This document shows, one piece after another, positions 33,147-42,425 of a DNA stretch of 64,000 bases. The notes below the pieces were generated by a model. The model ran no database searches and had not been told where the DNA came from. It worked only from the letters and a program-made list of their open reading frames with translations. Source of the DNA: Streptomyces sp. NBC_01408 (GTDB taxonomy: Bacteria; Actinomycetota; Actinomycetes; Streptomycetales; Streptomycetaceae). The position numbers and the translations under genes were made by a program. Each line of letters opens with the position of its first letter. Positions within the stretch are counted from its first letter, which is position 1. The DNA lies in the NCBI RefSeq assembly GCF_026340255.1, contig NZ_JAPEPJ010000001.1, forward strand, positions 4,901,975-4,965,974. Direction: 5' to 3'.

Positions 33147-34550
33147 ATGACGGCATCCGCGAGGACCCATCGGGGCCGGGGGCTGTTCTCCCGGCAGGAC
33201 CGGGCCGTGATCGCGGCCGCCGCCCTCTCCATGCTGCTGGTGCAGATGGACTGGTTCGCCCTGAACCTCATGCTCCCCGCCATCGGCCGGGACTTCGCGA
33301 CCCCCTCCACCGATCTCCAGTGGCTGGTCAGCGGCTACATGCTGGCCCTCGGCGCCCTCATGATCACCGGCGGCCGGGCGGCCGACCTGCTCGGACGCCG
33401 CCGCGTCATGCTCGTCGGGCTGACCGGCTTCGCCGCCGTCTCCGTCGTGTGCGCCGCCGCGCAGGGCACGGCCTGGCTGACCGCCGGGCGCGTGGTCCAG
33501 GGATGCTTCGCCGCGCTGGTCCTCCCCGTGTCCGTGGCCGTGGTCACCGCGTACTTCCGCGACGCGCGGCAGGGCCGGGCCGTCGCCACCGTGCTCGCCT
33601 TCAGCGCGATCGGCACCGCCCTGGGCCCCTTCGTCGGCGGAGCCTTCGCCGAACACTTCAGCTGGCGCGCGGTGTTCCTGCTGAACGTGCCGTTCTGCCT
33701 CGCCGCCGCCGCGCTGATGCTGCGCTACGTCCCGGAGACCCGCGACGAGCAGGCCGGCCGGGGCCTGGACGTCCCGGGCGTACTCGCGCTGGCCGCGGGG
33801 CTGAGCGCGCTGATGATCGGCGTCGACCAGGGCGCGAGCTGGGGCTGGGCCTCCCCGGCGACCCTGGCCTGCCTGCTGGGCGGCGCGGCGCTGCTCGCGC
33901 TGTTCGTCCGCGTGGAACGGCGTACGGCCGAGCCCCTGCTCGACCTCGCGCTGCTGCGCAACCGCCCGTTCGTCGTCGTCACCCTGGCCGGGTCGCTGTC
34001 GAACGTCGTGTACTGCCTGGTCGCGGTGCTGTCCGCGCTCTACCTCCAGCAGGTGCGCGGGCTGTCCCCGTTCGACGCGGGTCTGGTCTTCCTGTCCCTG
34101 TCCGTCGGGGCCGGGGCCGCCAGCTACTGGTCCGGCCACCTGGCCCGGCGATGGCGCCCCGAGGGGCTGATGGCGGCCGGGATGCTGCTGTGCGGCCTCA
34201 GCCTGCTCGCCCTGACCTGGGCCACCCCGCTCGCCCTCTACACCGCGGTCTTCGCCGTGGTGGGGATCGGTGTGGGCCTGGGCTGGGCCCTGACGAACGT
34301 GGCCACCCAGTCCTACGTCGCCGCGAACCGCCTGGCCGCCGCGTCCGGGCTGGTCCTGACCTCGCTGGTGCTCCTCGGCGCGGTCGCCGTGGCCGTCGCC
34401 GCGAGCGTGCTGGAGGTGATCAGCGGTTCGGCGGCCCGGGCTGCCTCCGACGGCCAGGCCATCGAGTCGGTGCTGCGCGTGGCGGCCCTGCTCTCGGTGC
34501 TGGGCGCCGCCGCGCTGGCCGCGGTCGTACGGCGGGGGGTCAGGGTTTGA
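33147..34550 (+). CDS. MFS drug exporter, DHA2 (14-TM) family
   Basis: 467 aa from ATG 33147. About 14 hydrophobic segments, with motif A-like G-G-R-A-A-D-L-L-G-R-R-R (about 80) and motif C-like G-P-F-V-G-G-A-F-A-E (about 160). Proton-driven export of a toxic small molecule is likely. Same strand as the reductase, so possibly one transcript. The substrate is unknown. Confidence 0.9.
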   Translation: MTASARTHRGRGLFSRQDRAVIAAAALSMLLVQMDWFALNLMLPAIGRDFATPSTDLQWLVSGYMLALGALMITGGRAADLLGRRRVMLVGLTGFAAVSVVCAAAQGTAWLTAGRVVQGCFAALVLPVSVAVVTAYFRDARQGRAVATVLAFSAIGTALGPFVGGAFAEHFSWRAVFLLNVPFCLAAAALMLRYVPETRDEQAGRGLDVPGVLALAAGLSALMIGVDQGASWGWASPATLACLLGGAALLALFVRVERRTAEPLLDLALLRNRPFVVVTLAGSLSNVVYCLVAVLSALYLQQVRGLSPFDAGLVFLSLSVGAGAASYWSGHLARRWRPEGLMAAGMLLCGLSLLALTWATPLALYTAVFAVVGIGVGLGWALTNVATQSYVAANRLAAASGLVLTSLVLLGAVAVAVAASVLEVISGSAARAASDGQAIESVLRVAALLSVLGAAALAAVVRRGVRV

Positions 34551-34559
34551 CGACACTCC

Positions 34560-35069
34560 CTACCGCCGCTCCAGCAGGCCCCGTACGAACGCCGCCTGGC
34601 CGGCGTGCTGGAGATCGTCGCCCAGGACGCTGACCAGGCGGACCCCCAGGGTCACCGGCGGGTCCCAGCGCTCGTCGACCACGCGGTCCAGGTCGGCCGC
34701 GGCGAGACCCCGGACGAAGTGCAGCGTCTGCTCGTGGACGGCGTCGAAGTACTCCAGCAGCAGCTCGCCGGAGTCGACCCGGACCGTGCCGGCCTGGCGT
34801 GCGGTGTGCGCGTATCCGGTGGAACCGGCGGGCAGCGGCAGGGCGAACCGGGCCTCGAACCCCTCGGTCTGCCAGACCTGTTCCCGCCCCGCCGCGTCCG
34901 CCACATGGTCGTCCTGGATCCGGGTCAGGTGCCAGACCAGCCAGGTGACGGAGTTCGCCGTCGGGTCGACGCGTGCGTTGAGGTCCTCTTCCGGGAGCCC
35001 TTCGACGACCTCGTGCACGATCTCGTGGATGCGTCCGAACCCGTCGGCGATGACGTCCGTAGCCTTCAT
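34560..35069 (-). CDS. DinB family protein (mycothiol-dependent-enzyme fold)
   Basis: 169 aa from ATG 35069; an ATG five codons upstream has no ribosome site. A four-helix bundle with three metal-ligand histidines is visible: H-E-V-V-E-G, H-L-T-R-I-Q-D-D-H-V and D-D-L-Q-H-A-G-Q-A. Actinobacterial DinB-like proteins often bind mycothiol and act in isomerisation or detoxification; the precise role here is unknown. Convergent with the MFS gene, 9 bp apart. Confidence 0.85.
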   Translation of the reverse strand: MKATDVIADGFGRIHEIVHEVVEGLPEEDLNARVDPTANSVTWLVWHLTRIQDDHVADAAGREQVWQTEGFEARFALPLPAGSTGYAHTARQAGTVRVDSGELLLEYFDAVHEQTLHFVRGLAAADLDRVVDERWDPPVTLGVRLVSVLGDDLQHAGQAAFVRGLLERR

Positions 35070-35141
35070 GCCACCACCATGCAAGCCGCGGCGCTCCGCC
35101 GGCCGCGAGCGACACGCGGCGGGCGGAGCGTGATCCGCGGG

Positions 35142-36671
35142 TTAGCCGGCGGAGACGGCCTTCCCGGCCACGGCGGCCGTGTCGGTCGGCGCCGTCTCCC
35201 CGGACACCGCGGGCCGTCCGGACGCGGCGGCCACGGTTCCGGGGCCGCCCCGCAGGCCGAGCCAGCTGATGACCGCGACCAGCGCGAAGGCGACGGCACC
35301 GATCGCGAAGGTGAGGGTGAAGCCGGATTCGGCGGGCAGCGGGGGCACTCCCGCCGGCAGGTGCTCGATGGTCTTGGACGCCAGGATCGTGGTGACGATC
35401 GCGCTGCCGATGGCGCTGCCCGTGGAGCGCGAGATGGAGTTGATGCCGTTGGCGATGCCGCTCTGGTGGTGCGGGACGCTGGCCATGATCACCGCGGGCA
35501 TGGCGGCGTAGCCGAAGCTGACGGCCGCGCCGACGACGAGTCCGGCACCGATCACCGAGGCGCTGTGGCCGTGGTCCAGGGCCAGCCAGCCGAAGCCGAC
35601 GGCGCCGAGGGCGGCCGCCAGCGCGAGGGCCACGCGCGGTCCCCGGTGGCGTACGAGCTGCCCGCCGACGGGCGAGGCCAGCAGCGAGACGATCGCACCG
35701 GGCAGCAGGAACTGGACGGAGGCCCGCAGGATGGAGGCGTCGAAGCCGTAGCCGGTGAGCGCCTGGGGCATCTGGACGAGGTACGAGACGCCCAGGAAGT
35801 TGGCGAACATCCCGAAGCCGACGAGGATGCCGGCCAGGTTGGCCATGAGCACCGGACGGTGGACGAACATCCGCATGTCGACGAGGGGCTCGCGGACCTT
35901 GAGCTCGGTCACCACCCAGACGGCGGTCATGACGGCGGCGCCGGCGAAGCTGCCCAGCGTACGGCCGGAGGTCCAGCCCCACTCGTGGCCCTGGGAGATC
36001 GGCAGCAGGAGCAGCAGCAGGGCGATGCCGAGGGTCAGCGCGCCGAGGAAGTCGGTGCGGCCGCCCGTCTTGTGCCGGGTCGCGGGGACCAGGGCCACGA
36101 CCGCGACCAGGGCCAGCACCGCGAAGCCGGTCGCCATCCAGAAGGCGTTGCGGTAGTCCGCGTCGGACCCGGAGGTGAGCAGCCCGGTGGCGACGAGCGC
36201 CAGACCGCTGCCGAACGCGAGGGTGCCGCTGACCAGCGCCATCGCGCCGGGCAGCTTCTGCGGGCGGACCTCCTCGCGCAGGACGGACAGGGCCAGCGGG
36301 AAGATCGCGGTGGCGGCTCCCTGGAGCACCCGGCCCAGGATCAGCAGCGGCAGCGAGGACGCCAGCGCGGCGACGACGGAACCCACGACCATGACGCCGA
36401 GGACGGCCACCAGGGTCGGCTTCTTGCCGTGCTGGTCGCCGAAGCGGCCGAGGAGCGGAGTGAAGACGGCCGCCGACAGCAGCGTGGCGGTGGTCACCCA
36501 GCTCACATTGGCCGTCGAGGTGCCCAGGTCGGTGCGGATCAGGCCCAGGATCGGGACCGGCAGGGTCTGCATCATCGACACGACCATGGCGGCGAGGCTC
36601 AGGGCGAAGACGATGACCGTCTCGTTCCTGTACCCGGGGGCCTCGGAGGCGGCGGGGGAGGGGGTGCTCAT
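35142..36671 (-). CDS. MFS drug exporter, DHA2 family, under MarR control
   Basis: 509 aa, about 14 membrane segments. Motif A-like G-R-F-G-D-Q-H-G-K-K-P (about 75) and the motif C region G-S-G-L-A-L-V-A-T-G-L are visible. Divergent from a MarR-family gene with a 144-bp AT-rich intergenic region containing paired TTGA-N5-TCAA sites, so it is likely an inducible efflux pump repressed by the MarR protein. Confidence 0.92.
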   Translation of the reverse strand: MSTPSPAASEAPGYRNETVIVFALSLAAMVVSMMQTLPVPILGLIRTDLGTSTANVSWVTTATLLSAAVFTPLLGRFGDQHGKKPTLVAVLGVMVVGSVVAALASSLPLLILGRVLQGAATAIFPLALSVLREEVRPQKLPGAMALVSGTLAFGSGLALVATGLLTSGSDADYRNAFWMATGFAVLALVAVVALVPATRHKTGGRTDFLGALTLGIALLLLLLPISQGHEWGWTSGRTLGSFAGAAVMTAVWVVTELKVREPLVDMRMFVHRPVLMANLAGILVGFGMFANFLGVSYLVQMPQALTGYGFDASILRASVQFLLPGAIVSLLASPVGGQLVRHRGPRVALALAAALGAVGFGWLALDHGHSASVIGAGLVVGAAVSFGYAAMPAVIMASVPHHQSGIANGINSISRSTGSAIGSAIVTTILASKTIEHLPAGVPPLPAESGFTLTFAIGAVAFALVAVISWLGLRGGPGTVAAASGRPAVSGETAPTDTAAVAGKAVSAG

Positions 36672-36717
36672 GGCTGGCAGGACCTTCTTCGGGCTTCAGA
36701 GCTTCAGAACCAGATGT

Positions 36718-36802
36718 TTGATGTCATCAAGTAACTCCGTCGACGGTAGACCTCAATAGTTAAGGTGGTCAAGTAAACAATTGATAATGTCAATCATCTT
36801 GA
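36718..36802. promoter_or_regulatory. MarR operator sites, TTGA-N5-TCAA
   Basis: TTGATGTCATCAA at 36718-36730 and TTGATAATGTCAA at 36781-36793 both fit TTGA-N5-TCAA, followed by TCAATCATCTTGA (36790-36802). This local AT-rich stretch lies between the divergent exporter and MarR genes. Such short palindromes are typical MarR targets. Confidence 0.65.
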
Positions 36803-36815
36803 GTACGCTCCAGTC

Positions 36816-37256
36816 ATGAGCGACACCGCCCAGCGCACCCCCGCCAAGCTCCAGCTGCTGGAGCTGCTCGCCGCCATCGGCACCGCCCAGTGGCGCGATT
36901 TCGCGGCCGCCGCGGCCCACCACGGACTCACCTCCACGCAGGCCCGGGTCCTCGCCCAGCTCGACGGCCCCCTGCCGATGCGCGGCCTCGCCGCCCTGCT
37001 GGTGTGCGACGCGTCCAACGTCACCGGGATCGTCGACCGGCTGGAGGCCCGCGACCTGGTCCGCCGTGAGCCGGACCCCGCCGACCGCCGGGTCAAGAAC
37101 GTCGTCGCAACGGACGCCGGCCGCGAGGTCATCCGCCGCGTGCGGGAGGAGATGCAGGTGACGCACGGAGCCCTCGACACCCTCGACGAGACCGAGAGCG
37201 CCACGCTCTACGCCCTGCTGGAGCGCCTGCGCCCCACGATGGAGAAGGACGCCTGA
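36816..37256 (+). CDS. MarR family transcriptional regulator
   Basis: 146 aa. Winged helix with L-T-S-T-Q-A-R-V-L and the recognition helix region L-L-V-C-D-A-S-N-V-T-G-I-V-D-R-L; the wing is D-P-A-D-R-R-V-K-N-V. It likely represses itself and the divergent MFS exporter. A single cysteine (V-C-D-A-S) near the recognition helix could respond to oxidants or thiol-reactive ligands; this is speculation. Confidence 0.93.
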   Translation: MSDTAQRTPAKLQLLELLAAIGTAQWRDFAAAAAHHGLTSTQARVLAQLDGPLPMRGLAALLVCDASNVTGIVDRLEARDLVRREPDPADRRVKNVVATDAGREVIRRVREEMQVTHGALDTLDETESATLYALLERLRPTMEKDA

Positions 37257-37261
37257 CGGGT

Positions 37262-37840
37262 ATGGCCGGTGACAGCGGGATCCGCGTCCTGCGGGCGGCG
37301 GACCGCCGCGCGGACGCCTGGAAGAACGGCGGCGGGGTCACCCGGGAGATCGCGGCCTGGCCCGAGGGCGCGGGGACGGGCGATTTCGCCTGGCGGGTGA
37401 GCCTCGCCGACGTGGCCGCCGACGGCCCCTTCTCGGCCTTCCCCGAGGTCGACCGCACCCTCACCCTGGTCGAGGGCGCGGGCATGGACCTGACGGTGGC
37501 CGGCGTACACCGCCGGGTGGACGAGCGCTACGCGCCGCAGGACTTCGCCGGGGACGAGCCGACCGACTGCCGGCTCGTCGACGGCCCGGTCCGGAACTTC
37601 AACGTGATGTACCGCAGGGGGACCGTGCGGGCGCGGACCGCCGTCGTGCGGGGCCGGCTCGCCCTCGCGGCCGCTCCGGGCGAGACGCTGCTGCTGGTCG
37701 CCCTGGCGGGCCCGGCCCTCCTCGAACCGTCCACGGGCCCGGCCCTCCCGCTGGGCCCGTACGACGCCGTGCTCGTGACGGGCGCCCTCACCGGCCTCGT
37801 CAGCACCTCCGGACACGTGGCCGTGGTGCGGTTCGCCTAG
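37262..37840 (+). CDS. HutD/Ves family cupin protein
   Basis: 192 aa, ATG 5 bp after the MarR stop, so probably co-transcribed with it. The family signature W-K-N-G-G-G-V-T-R-E-I-A is at residue 20, then a cupin-like barrel with F-S-x-F-P-x-V-D-R-T-L and F-N-V-M. HutD proteins are linked to histidine utilisation in proteobacteria but biochemically undefined. No hut genes are nearby. Confidence 0.88.
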   Translation: MAGDSGIRVLRAADRRADAWKNGGGVTREIAAWPEGAGTGDFAWRVSLADVAADGPFSAFPEVDRTLTLVEGAGMDLTVAGVHRRVDERYAPQDFAGDEPTDCRLVDGPVRNFNVMYRRGTVRARTAVVRGRLALAAAPGETLLLVALAGPALLEPSTGPALPLGPYDAVLVTGALTGLVSTSGHVAVVRFA

Positions 37841-37870
37841 CCCGGGGCGGGCCGGGTCAGGGCGGGCCGG

Positions 37871-39715
37871 TCAGCTGCGGACGCCCAGCTTCACCCACTT
37901 CGCCGTACTGGGGACCCCCTTCGCGTCGAGCAGGAACAGCATGTAGTAGCCGGGCGGGGCATCGGCCGCGCTCGGCGGTGTGCGCAGCCCGATGGTGTCG
38001 CCCCGGGCCGCGGTGAAGCGGAGCTCCAGATGGCGCTGGCTGGTGTTCACGGAGTGCGTGACGGTCGTCGGCGCCAGCAGCACGGCCCGCTTGACGTCCT
38101 TCGGGGTCGAGCTGCGGACCTGGAAGGCCGTGTCGTACCCGAGTTCGCCCGAGGGCGCCCGGTCGAGCGCGGGCCTGCTGCCCCGGTGCAGGTAGGCGGG
38201 CTCGTACAGCTCGATGCTGCCGTCCATGCCGTCCCGGATGTCGGGGTCGTTGGCGATCTGCTGGAGCTCGTCCCCGGTGACCATCATCCGGCCGTCGGGC
38301 ATGACCAGGGCGTTGGAGTGGTAGCCGCGGGGCAGCCGTTGGGCCGGCCCGAGCTTCCAGTGGCCCCGGGCGTCGCGCAGCTCGATCTGCCGGTACTTGG
38401 GGTCGGCCTTCGGGTTGAACGGCCCGTTGCCGTAGTCCCGGGTGTCCAGGGCGCCGTTGACGGTGAGCAGCGTCCCGTCCGGCAGGATCAGCGTGTTGTC
38501 CTGGGTGCGGCCGAAGGCCCTCGGCTCCTCGGTGGTCCAGCGCCCGCCGGACAGCCGGTACGTGTGCGGGTCGCGCGGGTCGCCGCCGAGCACCAGGACG
38601 GAGTCTGGGCCGCGGAAACCGGCGGGCAGCGGCACGGCCGAACCGTAGCCGCGGAAGTCGGCCGGGCGCCGGGGCAGGTCGGTGCGCACGTCCTTGACCG
38701 GATCGAAGGCCCACTGCTGGTCGGCGTCCCGGCCGAGCCCGTAGATCAGGCCGTCCCGCATCGAGAAGAGGTGCGGGTAGTCGTTGCGGAAGGGGGCCTG
38801 CGACCGCAGCCGCTGCGAGGGGAGGTCCAGGGGGATGTCGTACGGCCGCCAGGGCACGGGGTGCCCGAGGGCGGGGAAGCGCTCCACCACCGGGGTGGGC
38901 GTGCCCGTGCCCCGCTCGGACTGGCCGGACATGATGATCTGCCGGCCGTCCGCGCCGGTCACGGCCGAGGGGTACCAGCGGCCCACGGACATGTCGCGGT
39001 TGCGGTACCAGGTCTCCGTCCACGGGTCGAACACGAAAGACAGCTTGGCGCCGCTGCCGCCCTTCCCGCCGACGTTGCCACCGAAGACCGCCACCATCCC
39101 GTTGGGGAGGTAGGCGTGCCCGGCGCAGAAGAACGGTGCGGGGCGCGGGGAATGGGTGCCGTCGGGCATCAGCACGACCGGGGGTGCGACCTTCTTGAAG
39201 GCCCGGGCGCCGGTCCCGAGGGCCGGGTTCCAGAGGTAGGCGCGGCCCGCGTTCGTCCGCCCGACCGTGTTCGTGGGGCCGGTCTCCTTGGTGGGGTCGG
39301 CCTCCGTGCGTTCGAAGGAGAAGAGCAGGACCTTGCCCGTCGGCAGCTGGGCGACGTGGACGCCGAAGTCGGGCGAGGGGAAGAACTCGGTGAAGCGTCC
39401 GGACTCCGCCGCACCGAAACGGGCGTTGGCCTGCCGCTGGGAGTCCCGGAGCGAGGACAGGCTCGCGGTCCTGGTCCGCTGGGGATAGCCCTCGGTGTCC
39501 TTGACCGCCAGCCGGAGCCGGGCGTGTGCCCGTGCGTGCTCCGCACCCAGTACGGCGGCCTCGTCGGCCCTCACCACGGCCACCGCGGCGGCGCCGTCGT
39601 CATGGCCGTGGCCGGTGCCGTGGGCGAGGGCCGGAGCGGCCCACGCCGTGGTCACGGCCAGGGCGGAGATGATCACACATGCCGACAAGGTGGCGGACCG
39701 CTGCACACGGGACAT
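37871..39715 (-). CDS. Secreted copper radical oxidase (galactose oxidase/GlxA-like)
   Basis: 614 aa from ATG 39715, ribosome site GAGGAG. Signal peptide to about A31, then a kelch-type beta-propeller and a C-terminal DUF1929 early-set domain. Counterparts of the galactose oxidase active site are visible: C197 (F-C-A-G-H) and Y248 (G-R-W-Y-P-S) for the Cys-Tyr cofactor, Y464-H465 (G-Y-H-S-N-A), H553 (V-T-H-S-V-N). It should oxidise primary alcohols of a sugar to aldehydes with O2, releasing H2O2. GlxA acts with CslA in hyphal-tip glycan formation, but no cslA is adjacent here. Confidence 0.92.
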   Translation of the reverse strand: MSRVQRSATLSACVIISALAVTTAWAAPALAHGTGHGHDDGAAAVAVVRADEAAVLGAEHARAHARLRLAVKDTEGYPQRTRTASLSSLRDSQRQANARFGAAESGRFTEFFPSPDFGVHVAQLPTGKVLLFSFERTEADPTKETGPTNTVGRTNAGRAYLWNPALGTGARAFKKVAPPVVLMPDGTHSPRPAPFFCAGHAYLPNGMVAVFGGNVGGKGGSGAKLSFVFDPWTETWYRNRDMSVGRWYPSAVTGADGRQIIMSGQSERGTGTPTPVVERFPALGHPVPWRPYDIPLDLPSQRLRSQAPFRNDYPHLFSMRDGLIYGLGRDADQQWAFDPVKDVRTDLPRRPADFRGYGSAVPLPAGFRGPDSVLVLGGDPRDPHTYRLSGGRWTTEEPRAFGRTQDNTLILPDGTLLTVNGALDTRDYGNGPFNPKADPKYRQIELRDARGHWKLGPAQRLPRGYHSNALVMPDGRMMVTGDELQQIANDPDIRDGMDGSIELYEPAYLHRGSRPALDRAPSGELGYDTAFQVRSSTPKDVKRAVLLAPTTVTHSVNTSQRHLELRFTAARGDTIGLRTPPSAADAPPGYYMLFLLDAKGVPSTAKWVKLGVRS

Positions 39716-39792
39716 GGAACTCCTCAGGTTCGGACCCCGCCGATACTAGGAGAAATCGGGCGTATTGCCGGTGCGGCTCGACCGTCCCGCCG

Positions 39793-40845
39793 TCAGGCCG
39801 ACCCGCGGCGCACCAGGGACGTCGCGGTGACCACCGAACCGGGCGCCTGGCCGTCGCGGCCGCCGGACCGGGCCGCGTCCAGGGTGCCCAGCAGCAGCTG
39901 GACCATCAGGCGGCCCATGCCCTCGATGTCCTGGCGTACGGTCGTCAGCGGCGGATCGGCGCTCTGCGCCACCTGCTCGGCGTCGTCGAAGCCGACCAGC
40001 GCCACGTCCCCGGGCACCGTGCGGCCGCGCTCCCGCAGTATCCGCAGCGCACCGGTGGCCATCAGGTCGTTCGCGGCGAACACCGCGTCGACCGGGCCTC
40101 CCCGGTCCAGCAGTTCGGCCATCGCGCGGGCCCCGCCCGCCACGGTGAAGTCCCCCTCGGCGACCAGGGCCGGATCGGCGTCCGGCAGGACGTCCCGGTA
40201 GCCGCTCAGCCGGTCGGCCGCCGAGGTCTGGTCCAGCGGGCCGGCGATGTGCGCGATCCGCTGCCGGCCCCCGTCCAGCAGGTACCGTACGGCCTCCCGC
40301 GCGCCCCCGCGGTTGTCGGCGTCGACGTAGAGCACCTCGCTGTGGTCCCCGGGCCCGGCGGTCCAGCCCGGGCGGCCGCCGTAGACCGTGGGCATGCCGA
40401 GGTGCCGGGCGATCGCGGGAAGCGGGTCGTCGGTGTGCAGCGAGAAGGCCAGCGCCCCGTCGACGTGGCCGCCGGCCAGGTAGCGCCCGATGCGGTCGTA
40501 GTCACCGCGGTCCTCCACCAGCAGGAGGACCAACTGGGTGTCGTGCGCCGTCAGTTCCTTGCTGATGCCGCGCACCTGGCGGGAGAAGAAGGGATCGGAG
40601 AATATCCGGACCTCCGGCTCCGCGATGATCACCGCGACGGCGCCGGTGCGCCGGGTGACCAGGGTGCGCGCCGCGGGGTTGGGTACGTAGCCGAGGTCCC
40701 GGACCGCCTCGCGCACCCGTTCCACCAGGTGCGTGCGGACGCCGTCGCCGCCGTTGACCACGCGGGACGCGGTGGCCCGGGACACCCCGGCGCGCGCCGC
40801 CACCGCCTCCAGGGTGGGGCGGTCCCCAGGGCGCTGTCCGGGCAC
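39793..40845 (-). CDS. LacI family transcriptional regulator
   Basis: 350 aa from GTG 40845. The N-terminal helix-turn-helix is T-L-E-A-V-A-A-R-A-G-V-S-R-A-T-A-S-R-V-V-N, followed by the hinge helix N-P-A-A-R-T-L and a periplasmic-binding-protein-like sensor domain. It probably represses a sugar-utilisation gene. Its own neighbours offer no transporter. Candidate targets in this window are the CTGAGAGCGCTCTCAG sites before the two glucanases, a guess based on operator type only. Confidence 0.92.
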   Translation of the reverse strand: MPGQRPGDRPTLEAVAARAGVSRATASRVVNGGDGVRTHLVERVREAVRDLGYVPNPAARTLVTRRTGAVAVIIAEPEVRIFSDPFFSRQVRGISKELTAHDTQLVLLLVEDRGDYDRIGRYLAGGHVDGALAFSLHTDDPLPAIARHLGMPTVYGGRPGWTAGPGDHSEVLYVDADNRGGAREAVRYLLDGGRQRIAHIAGPLDQTSAADRLSGYRDVLPDADPALVAEGDFTVAGGARAMAELLDRGGPVDAVFAANDLMATGALRILRERGRTVPGDVALVGFDDAEQVAQSADPPLTTVRQDIEGMGRLMVQLLLGTLDAARSGGRDGQAPGSVVTATSLVRRGSA

Positions 40846-41054
40846 GGGTTCTCCTCATGCGGGTCCACGGGCGGGTGCCTCGCCGCACAGCAGGGTAACC
40901 GCTGCGACCGGGTACGTTCAGCGTGCGGGGTCGCGCGGGTGAACCGATGGCTTACATCAGGGACTCGGGGTGCGGGAGGAGTGGCGACAAGTTCTATATT
41001 CGTACGAACCATCCGCACCCGGCCGGGCTGCGGTGATCAGGGGGGACGACTGAG

Positions 41055-42377
41055 ATGGCCGAAACCGACGCCGCTCCGAGCACGCGGACGGAGTCCCGGA
41101 GCACCCGCAAGGTACGCAGGAAGGCACAGAACCGCAGGCGCCTGGGCATGGGCATCGCCGTGATCGCCCTGGGCGGGGCCGCCGCGGCCGCGTACGCCTT
41201 CACGCTGGGCGGCTCCCCGGGTGGCGCCCAGTCCGACGCGGAGTTCGCCGCCCCGGGCGGTGCGGCCGACGGGGCCGCCGCCGCGAAGGGCGCGGAGGAG
41301 GCCTGGGACGGCAAGGTCAAGGTGCTGGGAGACGGCTCCACCTCCTACACCGGGCCGCAGCCGGGACAGCTCAAGCCCGAGCGGCTCAAGCCCGGCGAGA
41401 AGCCGCCGCAGTTCGTGGTGTTCTCCTGGGACGGCGCGCTGGAAGGCGACGACCGCCTCTTCTCGCACTTCCGCCAGGTGGCGCGGGAGAACAAGGCCCA
41501 CATGACCTTCTTCCTCACGGGCATCTACCTGCTGCCGGAGAACAAGAAGACGCTCTACCGTCCGCCGCAGCACAACCAGGGCGCGGCCGCCATCTCGTAC
41601 CCGACCGTCCCCCACGTGAAGTCCACCCTCGGCCAGCTGCGCGGCGCCTGGACCGACGGCAACGAAATCGGTTCGCACTTCAACGGGCACTTCTGCGGGC
41701 CCAAGGGCGGCGGGGACTGGAGCCCCGCCGAATGGAAGAGCGAGATCGACCAGACGTACTCCTTCATCAAGAACTGGAAGACCAACACCGGCTTCACCAA
41801 GGAGGCGCCCCTGCCCTTCGACCCGGACCGGGAAGTGGTCGGCGGCCGCGCGCCCTGCCTGGAGGGCCAGAAGAACCTCCTGGCCGCGATCAAACCGTAC
41901 GGCTGGCGCTACGACGCGAGCTCCTCGGGAGAGTTCCAGCTGTGGCCGTCCAAGCAGGACGACATATGGAACTTCCCCCTCCAGCTCCTGCCCCTGCACG
42001 GCAAGGAGGTGCAGGTCCTCTCCATGGACTTCAACTTCCTCTACAACCAGTCGGGCGACAGCACCCAGGGCGACCCGGCGAAGTTCGCCACGTGGCAGAC
42101 GCAGACCCGGATGTCGTACATGAACGGCTTCAACCGCGTGTACAACGGCAGCCGGGCGCCCATGTTCATCGGCAACCACTTCGAGGACTGGAACGGCGGC
42201 ATCTACATGAAGGCCGTCGAGGACGTGATGAAGGACGTCTGCCCGCGCGAGGACGTCCGCTGCGTGTCGTTCAGGGAGCTGGCGGACTGGCTCGACGTAC
42301 AGGACCCGAAGGTCCTGGCCCAACTCCGCCTGCTCGACCCGGCGCAGGCGCCGGACTGGGCCGCGCTGATCAAGTAG
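41055..42377 (+). CDS. Membrane-anchored polysaccharide deacetylase-like protein
   Basis: 440 aa. A basic cytoplasmic head (R-K-V-R-R-K-A-Q-N-R-R-R) is followed by one membrane helix (M-G-I-A-V-I-A-L-G-G-A-A-A-A-A-Y), so the domain faces outward. The NodB-like motifs are present in altered form: F-S-W-D-G-A for the TFDDG motif, and G-S-H-F-N-G-H-F for the H-x3-H zinc motif. It could de-N-acetylate cell-wall or surface glycan. Downstream is a convergent PBP gene. Confidence 0.85.
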   Translation: MAETDAAPSTRTESRSTRKVRRKAQNRRRLGMGIAVIALGGAAAAAYAFTLGGSPGGAQSDAEFAAPGGAADGAAAAKGAEEAWDGKVKVLGDGSTSYTGPQPGQLKPERLKPGEKPPQFVVFSWDGALEGDDRLFSHFRQVARENKAHMTFFLTGIYLLPENKKTLYRPPQHNQGAAAISYPTVPHVKSTLGQLRGAWTDGNEIGSHFNGHFCGPKGGGDWSPAEWKSEIDQTYSFIKNWKTNTGFTKEAPLPFDPDREVVGGRAPCLEGQKNLLAAIKPYGWRYDASSSGEFQLWPSKQDDIWNFPLQLLPLHGKEVQVLSMDFNFLYNQSGDSTQGDPAKFATWQTQTRMSYMNGFNRVYNGSRAPMFIGNHFEDWNGGIYMKAVEDVMKDVCPREDVRCVSFRELADWLDVQDPKVLAQLRLLDPAQAPDWAALIK

Positions 42378-42391
42378 TCGGGCCCGCCGGG

Positions 42392-42414
42392 GCGCCGGGG
42401 CAGCGCCCCGGCGC
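42392..42414. terminator. Bidirectional terminator
   Basis: A perfect 10-bp stem (GCGCCGGGGC with GCCCCGGCGC), loop AGC, between the convergent deacetylase and PBP genes. Confidence 0.8.
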
Positions 42415-42425
42415 GCACCGCGCGG

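Noticed and set aside
34605-36734. 709-codon plus-strand frame opposite the MarR-linked MFS gene
   Set aside because: His/Asp/Gly-rich shadow translation; the minus strand encodes an obvious transporter.
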